A stretch of 64,000 nucleotides of DNA from NCBI GenBank assembly GCA_024742415.1, contig JANSYN010000011.1:1-64000 (forward strand), read 5' to 3'. Shown here one piece after another: positions 1 to 8,304 of the stretch (within the stretch, counting starts at the first letter, position 1; every line of letters begins with the position of its first letter). This DNA comes from Gammaproteobacteria bacterium. GTDB taxonomy: Bacteria; Pseudomonadota; Gammaproteobacteria; Pseudomonadales; Halieaceae. Both the position numbers and the translations under genes were made by a program. Below the pieces are notes generated by a model that saw only the letters and a list, made by a program, of their open reading frames with translations, ran no database searches and was not told the DNA's origin.

Positions 1-37
1 GGTTTGGTTTGGTTTGGTTTGGTTTGGTTTGGTTTGG
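1..37. repeat. GGTTT pentanucleotide tandem repeat
   Basis: Seven perfect GGTTT units followed by GG, starting at the first base of the window, so the true length is unknown. The opposite strand reads AAACC. There is no gene within the visible part. Five-base arrays of this kind are prone to slippage, so it could vary between strains or be a collapsed assembly repeat. Confidence 0.95.
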
Positions 38-50
38 CGCACCGGCCCCA

Positions 51-109
51 CGGCACGTGGGGTCACAGGTTCGAACGGCAAAGATACTCACCGGTGACCC
101 CACGTGCCG
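51..109. repeat. long hairpin A with 19-base conserved loop
   Basis: Bases 51-70 pair with 90-109 at 19 of 20 positions (16 perfect pairs, one mismatch at 67/93, then three pairs). The loop 71-89 is TCGAACGGCAAAGATACTC. The same 19-mer, with two changes, forms the loop of hairpin B in the opposite orientation. No T-run follows either arm, so it is not a standard terminator. It could be a mobile palindromic repeat or part of a structured RNA; the function is unknown. Confidence 0.85.
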
Positions 110-196
110 CGCGGCCTTTATTGTTCAAGGGATTCCACGCCTTGCGCAGGCGGCTTGTATGCGCAGCACATCGGCGCGGATGCCACTCCCAACCGA

Positions 197-269
197 GCCC
201 GTTGCGCGGCCTGGTTCCAGAGCGAGTATCTTGGCCTTTCGAGCGCTGGAGCCAGGCCGCGTAACGGGC
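197..269. repeat. long hairpin B, inverted copy of the hairpin A loop
   Basis: Bases 197-220 pair with 246-269 at 22 of 24 positions, and the two exceptions are G-T wobble pairs. Two more pairs (222-223 with 243-244) close directly on the loop 224-242, GAGTATCTTGGCCTTTCGA. This is the reverse complement of hairpin A's loop with two changes. The stems of A and B are unrelated in sequence, so the loop is conserved while the stems only keep their pairing. Confidence 0.85.
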
Positions 270-458
270 GGCTCGCCAGGACCTGGCGCCTGACACATAG
301 CACCCTATCCCCGGCCCCGGCCCCGGCTCCAGCTCCCGGCACTCAACAACAATCCTTGATGGTAGAAATCAAATCCGCGCCACGCACGCGCAGCAACAGG
401 GTTACGACGCTGGCTTCGCGTCAATGACTCAGCAGCTGCCTGATACACGCCGAGAGTG

Positions 459-1154
459 TCACCAGCCCTCGCTGAAGGGCCGGATCACCACGTCAAAGGT
501 CCACGCCGATCTGGGCTGGTGCACAATGTGAAAGCATTCGGCGGCAATGTCTTGTGGTCGTGCAAAAAAATCGTTCGGGGCATCGGGCAGTGCCGCCCGC
601 GTCCAGGGCACATCGATCGCCGCATCAATAGCTACATAGGCCACGTGTACCCCCTTTGGCCCAAGCTGGCGCGCTGCTGATTCCAGCAAAATGCGCTGGG
701 CCGCCTTGGTGGGCGCGAAGCTGACAAAGTTTGGCCTTCCACGGTAGGCCGCCGTATTGCCCGTTGCCAAAATGGCGCCACTACCTGCTGCAACCATTGC
801 TGGCGCAAACGCCTGCACCAGATGCAACAACGCCATGGTATTGACCTGAAAGTTCTTTTGCAGATCGGCAGGCTTGATGGAAAGCACATCGCCGACACCG
901 CCGCGCACCGCATTATGGATAAGCACAGCAGGGTCACCCAGCAACTTGATCTGCTCGCACATCGCCAGCAGCGCTGCTTCGTCACACAGATCACAGATCA
1001 TTATGCTGCCGTCGGGCACCTCTGACGCGAGCCTCTCGAGGCGCTCGCGGTCCCGGGCCACCATCACTATCCGGTAGTCATGTGCAAACTTGCGCACCAG
1101 CGCGCTACCGGTGCCGGGCCCCACGCCGGTGATTACGCACAGCGGCTTGCTCAT
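459..1154 (-). CDS. SDR-family oxidoreductase with altered active site
   Basis: Short-chain dehydrogenase/reductase of 231 residues if it starts at the ATG at 1154, which has AGGT about eight bases upstream. A GTG at 1163 would add three residues but has no ribosome site. The N-terminus carries the dinucleotide-binding motif TGVGPGTG (about residues 9-16), and NA stands at 81-82 where NNAG is usual. The catalytic Tyr of YxxxK is Phe (FAPTK, residues 146-150), and the expected Ser region is GNTAA. The fold is clear, but classical SDR chemistry is doubtful. Some SDR subgroups with FAxxK exist, so this may be a divergent branch rather than a dead enzyme. Substrate unknown. Confidence 0.85.
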   Translation of the reverse strand: MSKPLCVITGVGPGTGSALVRKFAHDYRIVMVARDRERLERLASEVPDGSIMICDLCDEAALLAMCEQIKLLGDPAVLIHNAVRGGVGDVLSIKPADLQKNFQVNTMALLHLVQAFAPAMVAAGSGAILATGNTAAYRGRPNFVSFAPTKAAQRILLESAARQLGPKGVHVAYVAIDAAIDVPWTRAALPDAPNDFFARPQDIAAECFHIVHQPRSAWTFDVVIRPFSEGW

Positions 1155-1230
1155 AGTGTGCACCTGGCTTGCTCGGGTAACGGAGCCACGTTGTGCTGCG
1201 CCGGGTAGGGGCAGGCACTGTTGGCAGGCA

Positions 1231-3627
1231 CTACTGCTGTTCCCCGTCCAGGCGCTCTACCCTGCCGGTATCACCATCAACACGCACATGATCGCCGGTG
1301 GCAAAGACCTTTGTGCCGCTGCGACTGTTGACTACGCAAGGCAAGCCGTACTCGCGTGCGATTACCGCGCCGTGCGAAACGGAACTGCCAAGGTCAGTCA
1401 CCAGCCCGCCAATCAGGCTGAAATAAGGTGTCCAGCCTATATCGGTGATGGGGGTGATCAGAATCTCGCCGGGCTGCAGCTGTGCGGCCTCCTCCAGAGT
1501 ATGCGCCACCCTGGCGATGCCCTGGGCGACTCCACGGGAGGCAGGCCGACCTACCAGCACTCCGTCGGTGTTACTGAGCACCTCGGGCTGCAGGGGTGCG
1601 GGAATGCCCACCGAGATTTCAGGAAACTCGAAACGCTGTTGATAATCCAGCGCCAGGCGGCGCTGCTGTGCCAGCTCGACATCAGCAGGTTGTGGATTGG
1701 GCACAATGCGCGCCAGCTCTGCAATACTGAAAAAATTGACCAGATCGGCGTCCGGTAGCGCGCCCTCCTGCTCCAACAGGCGGCCCAGATGCCGAAAGGC
1801 GATCTTGTAGCGATGCGCGACTTCGACCAGTTGCGATTTGGTGTGCTCGCGGCGGCGGATCGCATTGTGTGCCTTGGGCAGCACCCAGCGCAGCCCCCTG
1901 CTTAGCTTGTCCCAGTCTATCTGTGGTGCCTGATGAAGGCCCTGGCCGCCGCCGATGTGCCGGCCGCGCACAGCGGCGCGCATACTTTGAATCAGGGGCT
2001 GAGGGTCATCCACCCAGGCCGGGTCGCGCATACACAGTTCACGATAACCGCGATGCCCGTGTGCAGACATAAACGCACGGTACTGACTGCTGATCGGTGT
2101 GCAGCTTTCCAGCCATTGCTGTGCCGCGACGGGGTCAGCCTCGATGAATCGTTGCTGCACTTCAGGGTGCGCTGCCACTTCATCGACCAATGCATCCAGT
2201 TGTTCGAGCATCAGTGCACTCTCGACGCCAGTGGCGCCCGCGAGCAGCGCCACGGCTTCGGCCTGGTCTTCATTGCTGTTGTCGTAAGAGCCACCGGACA
2301 CCATGCTCTCGACAATCGACGAGAGAAAACCAGAAAGAGCCGATGATTGAATATGCACGGCCATCGCATGTTCATAGAAATGCAAATGACCTTCAATTTC
2401 CTGCCACATCGCCAGGCTGGTGTCTTGCTCAGCAATTCTGAACTGCGCCAGTTCTTCGCCAAACTTTTCCACGACGGCCGGCGCGCGCAAAGCGTACCTG
2501 AGCAGCTTGCCCGTATTGATCACCTGCTTCCACAGTGGCTGGGGCGGGAATTCTTTCAGCTCGGGTACGATGCGGCCGCACAGCGTCTGTGCGGTTTGCT
2601 CGGCGTTGGAGCCCAGCACCGCCGATGACATCACCACGTTGCCGCTAAGGTTGAGGAACAGGTGGCCATAGGCCCATGCCGTAATCTGCCATTGGGGTTC
2701 GATCGCCTGCCGCGCGCCAACTTTCACCTGCATATCCTGCAGGCCATAGTCGATACACCAGCCGGTGAACGATCCGGTCAGGGGTGAAACAGCACCGGGC
2801 ATCATTTCGCTGACATTGCTGATGGTCAGCACGTCGCCGGGTCGCGGCAGCACGGTGTCAAACTCATTGAGATCGGCCGGTAGCGTCGTGATGGGGCGCG
2901 CCTGCAGCCAGTGCAACACACCGTCCTGGTCTATGGCCCACTCCAGATCCAGTGGCTGCCCTTCGTGCTCGGCCGCTGCACGCGACTGCTCGGCAATCTG
3001 CTTGATCTGCCGGGCGGTCAACAGCGGGTTTTCGTGCACACACAGCTGCTTGATCACGGTACCGGACAAATCGACCTCGTAATGATCCGGCGTCGCCTCG
3101 CCGCTGACCAGCGCCTCGCCCAGGCCGGCAACGGCATCGATGACCAGCAGGTCACGGCGGGCACTGACCGGGTCGGCGGTAAAGACGACGCCCGCACAGC
3201 GCGCATCTACCATGCTCTGCACGACCACGTTCATTACACAGGACTGCCCTTCAAGGTTGTCCTGCAAATACTGCACGGCGCGCTCGCTGGCCGCTGAGGC
3301 CACGCATTCATTAATAGCTGCGCACACCGCATCGAAACCCCTCACGTTCAGAACGGTTTCATATTGGCCTGCAAAAGAGGCTTCGGCACCGTCTTCGCCC
3401 AGCGCAGAAGAGCGCACCGCCAATGCACTGGCCTTGAGCCCGGCGACCGCCTCGGCGAGCTGCTGTGGAAACGTATCAGCCTGCGCATTCTGGACCACAA
3501 AGGCCGGCGGTACGTCCAGGCCCATCGCGCGCAATCGCGCCAGTCCATAGGCCTTGCCACCAACGCTAGCGTCTTTGATGTCATCCAGTTGCAGTATCCG
3601 TGGTTGCACCGACTCAGCTGACCCCAT
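1231..3627 (-). CDS. PEP/pyruvate-binding enzyme, rifampicin phosphotransferase-like
   Basis: 798 residues with the three-part plan of the PEP-synthase and rifampicin phosphotransferase group. The N-terminal ATP-grasp domain has GGKAYGLARL near residue 24, LAVRSSALGEDG and AGVVFTADPVS. A long middle domain carries NVSEMMPGAVSPLTGS and GHRGYRE. The C-terminal swivelling domain has SSVSHGAVIAREYGLP near residue 750 and supplies the phospho-histidine. The middle motifs match the drug-binding lid region of rifampicin phosphotransferases better than PpsA. It is slightly shorter than typical members (about 860). Phosphoryl transfer from ATP to an unknown acceptor is the safe prediction; rifampicin is one possibility. 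It lies on the same strand as the dehalogenase upstream, about 100 bases away. Confidence 0.85.
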   Translation of the reverse strand: MGSAESVQPRILQLDDIKDASVGGKAYGLARLRAMGLDVPPAFVVQNAQADTFPQQLAEAVAGLKASALAVRSSALGEDGAEASFAGQYETVLNVRGFDAVCAAINECVASAASERAVQYLQDNLEGQSCVMNVVVQSMVDARCAGVVFTADPVSARRDLLVIDAVAGLGEALVSGEATPDHYEVDLSGTVIKQLCVHENPLLTARQIKQIAEQSRAAAEHEGQPLDLEWAIDQDGVLHWLQARPITTLPADLNEFDTVLPRPGDVLTISNVSEMMPGAVSPLTGSFTGWCIDYGLQDMQVKVGARQAIEPQWQITAWAYGHLFLNLSGNVVMSSAVLGSNAEQTAQTLCGRIVPELKEFPPQPLWKQVINTGKLLRYALRAPAVVEKFGEELAQFRIAEQDTSLAMWQEIEGHLHFYEHAMAVHIQSSALSGFLSSIVESMVSGGSYDNSNEDQAEAVALLAGATGVESALMLEQLDALVDEVAAHPEVQQRFIEADPVAAQQWLESCTPISSQYRAFMSAHGHRGYRELCMRDPAWVDDPQPLIQSMRAAVRGRHIGGGQGLHQAPQIDWDKLSRGLRWVLPKAHNAIRRREHTKSQLVEVAHRYKIAFRHLGRLLEQEGALPDADLVNFFSIAELARIVPNPQPADVELAQQRRLALDYQQRFEFPEISVGIPAPLQPEVLSNTDGVLVGRPASRGVAQGIARVAHTLEEAAQLQPGEILITPITDIGWTPYFSLIGGLVTDLGSSVSHGAVIAREYGLPCVVNSRSGTKVFATGDHVRVDGDTGRVERLDGEQQ

Positions 3628-3729
3628 GTGATCGAGCCCCCGCAGTGTGTGCTGTCATTGGCCTGGCGGCACAGACCGAATCGCTGATTGTTATTAGCGG
3701 TGCCTGCCGGTGCACCAAGGTAGGGTATG

Positions 3730-4608
3730 TCATAGGTTGTCCATCCACTGTGCCACTGCCTGGCCGATCTCCATCGGTGAATCCTCCTGAATGAAGTGCG
3801 CGCCTCTCACCGTCACTTCCTGCTGGTTGGGCCAGGTTCTGCAGTACTCGCGCTGTCGACCAACAAGAATAGAGCCCGGCTCGGCATTAATAAACAGCTT
3901 GGGTATAGCAATTGCGCCTTCGAGCCATTTTCCATAGCTTTCTACCAGCGCCACCATGTGCGCGGGCGTTCCGGCAATGGGAATCTGTCGTGGCCAGTTG
4001 AGCGTCGGCTGACGTTCATCCGGCGTCGCGAAGGGCGCACGATAGTGCTGCATCTCGTCTTCAGTCAGTCCGCGCAGTACGGCACTGGGCAATACACCCT
4101 CTACAAAAATATTCTTCTGCAAACACAGCTCTTCGCCCTTATCCGAGCGAAATGCCTTGAATATGCCGGCCTCGGGGGGCCAGTCTTCCCAGCCCAGTGG
4201 GCAGACAATCCCTTCCATATACGCGATACCGCGCAGCGCATTGGCATGTTGCTGCGCCCAGTAAAAGCCCAGGGCGCTGCCCCAGTCATGGATGACCAGC
4301 GTGACCTTGCGATCAGCACCGATTGCGCTCAACAGGCGTTCAAGGTAGTCATAGACCACCGCGAAGCTGTAGCGCTCCGGGCCATCGCTGGCCGGCAGCT
4401 TGTCGGAATCACCCTGGCCAATGAGATCTGGCGCTACAACACGCCCCTTGCACACAAGGTGTGGGATGACATTGCGCCACAGGTAAGACGACGTTGGATT
4501 GCCATGCAGCAGCACAATCGGGTCGCCCTCTCCTTCATCGACGTAGGCTACTTTGCGGCCATGTATCTCCTGGTAGTGCCTGGCATACGGCATATCGGCA
4601 TGGATCAT
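3730..4608 (-). CDS. dhaA: haloalkane dehalogenase (DhaA/LinB type)
   Basis: Alpha/beta hydrolase of 292 residues that should hydrolyse a carbon-halogen bond to an alcohol plus halide. Numbered from the ATG at 4608, the oxyanion/halide Asn is N37 in HGNPTSS. The nucleophile is D108, followed by the halide-binding W109 in HDWGS. The acid is E243 in INAEPG and the base H271 in GAHFIQ. The Asp-His-Glu set and Asn-Trp halide pair are those of subfamily II (DhaA, LinB). A perfect AAGGAG at 4615-4620 fixes the start; a longer upstream reading adds 15 unlikely residues. No regulator or alcohol dehydrogenase is adjacent, so the natural substrate is open. Confidence 0.93.
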   Translation of the reverse strand: MIHADMPYARHYQEIHGRKVAYVDEGEGDPIVLLHGNPTSSYLWRNVIPHLVCKGRVVAPDLIGQGDSDKLPASDGPERYSFAVVYDYLERLLSAIGADRKVTLVIHDWGSALGFYWAQQHANALRGIAYMEGIVCPLGWEDWPPEAGIFKAFRSDKGEELCLQKNIFVEGVLPSAVLRGLTEDEMQHYRAPFATPDERQPTLNWPRQIPIAGTPAHMVALVESYGKWLEGAIAIPKLFINAEPGSILVGRQREYCRTWPNQQEVTVRGAHFIQEDSPMEIGQAVAQWMDNL

Positions 4609-4853
4609 CGGTTTCTCCTTGCGGCTGGGGTTTGACGGGAAGCCAGGCTGCACGGCGCATTACCCGGCTGGCGGTGCAAATGTGGGCTATGCGGGTGAAC
4701 ATAGCAGATTTACAACCATTGAGTGCCACCACGCGCATTCCCGCTGCGCGCAGGCAGCGGCGGGGTTTGTCCGGCAGAGTCTTGCGCGATGCCCGCGGTC
4801 ACGGCATTGTGGTGTCGCGCGATTGGCGCACACAACAGGGACGACGTAGCCAT

Positions 4854-6311
4854 ATGCGCAGCCTGACAGCACTCGAGAAATGGTCCTATGCAATAGGCAA
4901 CATGCCCTATGCGGTCAAGGATGCCGCCTTCGTCAATTTCGTTATTTTCTACTACACCCAGGTGCAGGGCCTGTCAGGTTCGCTTGCGGGGTTGTCGGCT
5001 TTCATTGCATTGAGCTGGGATGCCATCAGTGACCCGATCGTCGGCAGTTGGTCAGATACCGTGCGCACGCGCTGGGGGCGTCGACATCCGCTGATTCTTC
5101 TGGGTGGCATTCCGTTTGCGCTAATGTTCCTGCTGGTTTTTTCTCCACCACAGGGCCTGGGGCAGTTCTCGATGTTTCTGTGGCTGACCGTAGTTGCCGT
5201 GCTCCTGCGCACGTTCCTGACGATCTACTTCATTCCCTATTCTGCGATGGGTGCAGAGCTCTCTACGGATTACGACGAACGCACCGTGATAGCCAAGGCC
5301 CGCGTTACTATGTCATGGATTGCCGGTATGGCGCTGCCTGCCATCGCGTTTACCGTTTTTTTCAAAAGCAGTGACATCAGCGACGGGCGGCTGATTGCAG
5401 AGAATTATCATGCCTATGGTGTGTTCTCTACGCTGGTTGCGGCCATCACGATTGTCGTTTGCGTCTGGGGCACGCGCACTATGATTGACCGCCTGCCGCA
5501 GTCCACCAGTAGCGTCTCCGGCTTGAGCCTGCGGCGTACGGTCGACGATTTCAAACTGGCGTTGACCAACCGCAACTTTCGTATGACCGTGGGCACTAAT
5601 CTCGCCTTCGGCATGGCCTCCGGGGTTTATGTGACCCTGGCACTCTACATGGGCACCTACTTCTGGGAGTTCAGTTCAGACCAGCTTGCCGGCCTGGTGG
5701 TACCCATGGCGTTAGGCACGGTATTGGCGTTCTCGTTGGTCGCGCGCCTCGGGGCAAGGTTCGACAAGGCAACGCTCATGGCAGCGTGCAGCCTCGGCAT
5801 CATGTTCAATGCCATCTGGTTCACGGGCCTGAGGCTGCTGGACTGGCTGCCCGAGAATGGGCACCCCGTGATTTACCCCCTGCAGATTCTAAACACAGTG
5901 CTTGGCGTGTTCACCATTGCCGGATTGCAGATGCTGGGTATTTCTTTACTGGCGGACATCCTCGACGAGCAGGAACTCAACACCGGCCTGCGACAGGAAG
6001 GCGTGTTTTTTGCCGCCAGCACGTTCGTACAGAAGGCAACAACGGGTGTAGGCGCACTGGTCGCAGGCGTGGTGGTTGATATGGCGGGCATTGCTGCCGG
6101 CAGCCAACCAGGAGAGGTTCCCGAGCGCACACTGCAATTGCTGGGATGGTTCTTTGTCAGCATTACCGGCGTGCTCGCATTTATTGCGTTTGTCTACGCA
6201 AGCAGGGTACGCCTGGGGCGCCAGGCGCATGCGCAGGTGCGCCAGCGCCTCAACGCCCAACAGGCAACAACAGCCGCAGCTGCCGTCAGCGAATCGCCAC
6301 CGGGTTTATGA
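4854..6311 (+). CDS. MFS transporter, GPH cation symporter family
   Basis: Inner-membrane transporter of 485 residues with about 12 hydrophobic helices. The early motif SDPIVGSWSD followed by TRWGRRHP (around residues 60-80) is the signature of glycoside-pentoside-hexuronide:cation symporters (MelB-like). The start is the ATG at 4854, with AGGGACG upstream. The frame stays open further upstream, but that part is not membrane-like and overlaps the divergent dehalogenase. The substrate cannot be read from sequence; GPH members in marine bacteria move sugars and other small solutes. Its last 26 bases overlap the 3' end of the convergent cyclase gene. Confidence 0.88.
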   Translation: MRSLTALEKWSYAIGNMPYAVKDAAFVNFVIFYYTQVQGLSGSLAGLSAFIALSWDAISDPIVGSWSDTVRTRWGRRHPLILLGGIPFALMFLLVFSPPQGLGQFSMFLWLTVVAVLLRTFLTIYFIPYSAMGAELSTDYDERTVIAKARVTMSWIAGMALPAIAFTVFFKSSDISDGRLIAENYHAYGVFSTLVAAITIVVCVWGTRTMIDRLPQSTSSVSGLSLRRTVDDFKLALTNRNFRMTVGTNLAFGMASGVYVTLALYMGTYFWEFSSDQLAGLVVPMALGTVLAFSLVARLGARFDKATLMAACSLGIMFNAIWFTGLRLLDWLPENGHPVIYPLQILNTVLGVFTIAGLQMLGISLLADILDEQELNTGLRQEGVFFAASTFVQKATTGVGALVAGVVVDMAGIAAGSQPGEVPERTLQLLGWFFVSITGVLAFIAFVYASRVRLGRQAHAQVRQRLNAQQATTAAAAVSESPPGL

Positions 6312-7227
6312 TCATCTGCACGGCGCCGCGCACCTTGGCCTGCCCCAGCACGAACATGAATTCATACACGCCGTCCCTCACCAGCGGCCCCGTATTCATG
6401 GTTTCCAGCAGGTAGATACCAGACTCCTTCAACAGAATAACATGCCCCTGGAAAGGCCGAGCCGGATCAGGTGAAGGCAGCACGTCGACACCCCAGGTGT
6501 CCGCACCCACGGCAACGACATTCTTGCCGGCCAGGTAGCGGGCCACCTCCTCACTCTGGCCGGGCTCGCCCGAGGCCCAGGCCTGCGGGTCACTTTCCAG
6601 TTTGGCATCCGTCCAGCCGGTATGAAACAACACGACGTCTCCTTCGCGGATGGGCGTACCCTGCTTTTTCTCTACCGCCTGCACATCTTCCACCGTGAAG
6701 TACTCGCCCGCCTTCATATAGTCAACGCCCTTGTGGGCGGCCATGTCCAGCACTACACCGCGCGCAACTATCGGCGGTACATTGTGCGTGCCCAGATGCG
6801 TAAGACCAGTGAACTCCGCGATCTCCCGCGCCTCGAAGCAGTTGTAGTGCATACCCTGCGCATCGCCAATATGGCCGAGTCCGTCGAGCTGTGAGCCTAT
6901 CCCGAACCAGCCAATGAAAACATCATCGTTATAGGTCGCGTTGGGAAAGGCAGGCTTGCCCTGTTGCTGGCCCGGCTGCACCACCTGCAGGCTCATTGAG
7001 CGCGGCGCAAAGGCCGGCGTATTGCTGTCTATCGTAATACCCAATGAATAGGTTCTACCGGTAGTAACCAGTGAGCTCGCTGCCAGTACGCTGGCAGGTG
7101 TAATGAGATTTGCGTTACCGATCTCATCACCTGCTCCCCAGCGCGATGGTTCACAGCGGCTATCGGCAACTGCGGGCAGGCTGAAAACGCCGAGTAACAA
7201 CGCTAGTTGCAAGACAAGAATTTTCAT
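6286..7227 (-). CDS. exported cyclase-family hydrolase (kynurenine formamidase-like)
   Basis: 313 residues with a cleavable signal peptide (hydrophobic LVLQLALLLGVFSLPAVA, then about residue 22), so probably periplasmic. The body is the cyclase/KynB fold (PF04199), a metal-dependent hydrolase. The usual HxGTHxDxPxH motif appears here as GIGSQLDGLGHIG, keeping the Asp and a His but not the first two His. GTQxDGLGH variants form a known branch, so this may be a subgroup trait. Later conserved pieces include GDVVLFHTGW and GADTWGVD. The substrate is unknown; kynurenine is not implied by any neighbour. It converges on the GPH transporter with a 26-base overlap. Confidence 0.82.
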   Translation of the reverse strand: MKILVLQLALLLGVFSLPAVADSRCEPSRWGAGDEIGNANLITPASVLAASSLVTTGRTYSLGITIDSNTPAFAPRSMSLQVVQPGQQQGKPAFPNATYNDDVFIGWFGIGSQLDGLGHIGDAQGMHYNCFEAREIAEFTGLTHLGTHNVPPIVARGVVLDMAAHKGVDYMKAGEYFTVEDVQAVEKKQGTPIREGDVVLFHTGWTDAKLESDPQAWASGEPGQSEEVARYLAGKNVVAVGADTWGVDVLPSPDPARPFQGHVILLKESGIYLLETMNTGPLVRDGVYEFMFVLGQAKVRGAVQMIINPVAIR

Positions 7228-7291
7228 ACGTAGGTTCCTTTTTTAGCGTTACGTGGATCGCGGCCTGTTCCACGAACATGCATAGTGCCGC

Positions 7292-8233
7292 TCAGGCCGT
7301 TTGCGTGCTCCGCCAGTGCGCCAGGCCCTGCGCGTTCAGCGGTATGTCGAACTGCAACCAATCGCTTAACTGCTGCGCATCGGTAGAAGGCGTAAATGCC
7401 CGAATCGATTGCAATGCCAGCGCCGACAATCGCGCCTCAAGCTCGCCGTCGTCGGCGCAAGACTGCAGCGCAACATCACGATAAGCCTGCACTTGCTGCG
7501 CGAGCGCGCTGTTTTTGCTGGCACTGTATTCAATCATGCCATAGTGCGTGAGGTAGATACGCCGGGGGGCATAGCTGTGCAGAAGCTCAAGAGACCGCAA
7601 GTAGGCCTGCGGATCAAACTGCGTTGGCGTTGTAGAAGGCAGCAGGTAATCACCCTCTGGAAACCGAAACCACGGGTAGCAGATACCAAACATATCACCG
7701 GTAAACCAGCCATGGCTGTGCTCGTCCCATACGCAAAAATGGTGGCGGGCATGTCCTTCTGTATGGCGCAACAGCAGCGTGCGCTGACCAAAGCAAAGTG
7801 TGTACCCGTCGTCGGCCGCAACAACACGCTGCGCTTCGATCGGCATGACATCACCATACAGCGAGGCAAACAATTGCTCCCCGTACACGGCCTGCGAGGC
7901 CGCAACCAGCTGTTGCGGATCTATCATATGGCGCGCGCCGCGTGGATGTATCACCAGCTGCGCACGTGGGAACAGTGCCATCATGGCCCCGGCACCACCG
8001 GCGTGATCGAGATGCACGTGTGTCGGAATGATAAAGCGAATCTGTTCCGGTTGAATATCGCGCTGTGCAAGGCAAGCTAACAAGCCACCCACACTGTGAT
8101 TAGTGCCGGTTTCAATCACCGCATATTCACCGGCCGATTCCAACAGGTAAAAGCACGCCATGCCCCACGACACGTACTGCGCATCGATGCAGGTAACGCC
8201 GTAACCGATCTCTTCAAACAGTGGAGTATTCAC
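7292..8233 (-). CDS. MBL-fold metallo-hydrolase
   Basis: 313 residues of the metallo-beta-lactamase superfamily. The zinc site is clear: THVHLDHAGG near residue 71, a His in EGHARHH and an Asp in FTGDMFG. A further His (LTHYG) completes the site. The C-terminal 60 residues are probably a helical extension. No signal peptide is seen, so it is cytoplasmic. Related proteins include lactonases, thioesterases and glyoxalase II-like enzymes, and I cannot choose among them. It is transcribed ahead of the cyclase gene with a spacer of 64 bases. Confidence 0.85.
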   Translation of the reverse strand: MNTPLFEEIGYGVTCIDAQYVSWGMACFYLLESAGEYAVIETGTNHSVGGLLACLAQRDIQPEQIRFIIPTHVHLDHAGGAGAMMALFPRAQLVIHPRGARHMIDPQQLVAASQAVYGEQLFASLYGDVMPIEAQRVVAADDGYTLCFGQRTLLLRHTEGHARHHFCVWDEHSHGWFTGDMFGICYPWFRFPEGDYLLPSTTPTQFDPQAYLRSLELLHSYAPRRIYLTHYGMIEYSASKNSALAQQVQAYRDVALQSCADDGELEARLSALALQSIRAFTPSTDAQQLSDWLQFDIPLNAQGLAHWRSTQTA

Positions 8234-8304
8234 GCGACCATACTAGCAAAGCGCTGGCGCGAATGCGCGTTGGCCTGGTTGCCCGTCACCGTGGCCAGTC
8301 GGCA

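Larger units (their letters stand above)
1..458. other. non-coding, repeat-rich left end
   Basis: No convincing gene lies before the end of the first SDR gene at 459. Every open frame here crosses long inverted repeats and matches no family I know. The stretch holds a GGTTT array (1-37), two hairpins with related loops (51-109 and 197-269) and three tandem CCCCGG units (309-326). It may extend to the left of the window. Confidence 0.7.

Noticed and set aside
51-109. Intrinsic transcription terminator
   Set aside because: The stem is long and strong but no T-run follows on either strand.
197-269. Integron attC site
   Set aside because: The arms read GTT first and AAC last, the opposite of attC ends, and there is no integrase or cassette next to it.
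63-296. Open frames across the hairpin region on both strands
   Set aside because: They read through inverted repeats, give Arg/Trp-rich peptides with no family resemblance, and occur on both strands at once, as expected for GC-rich palindromic DNA.
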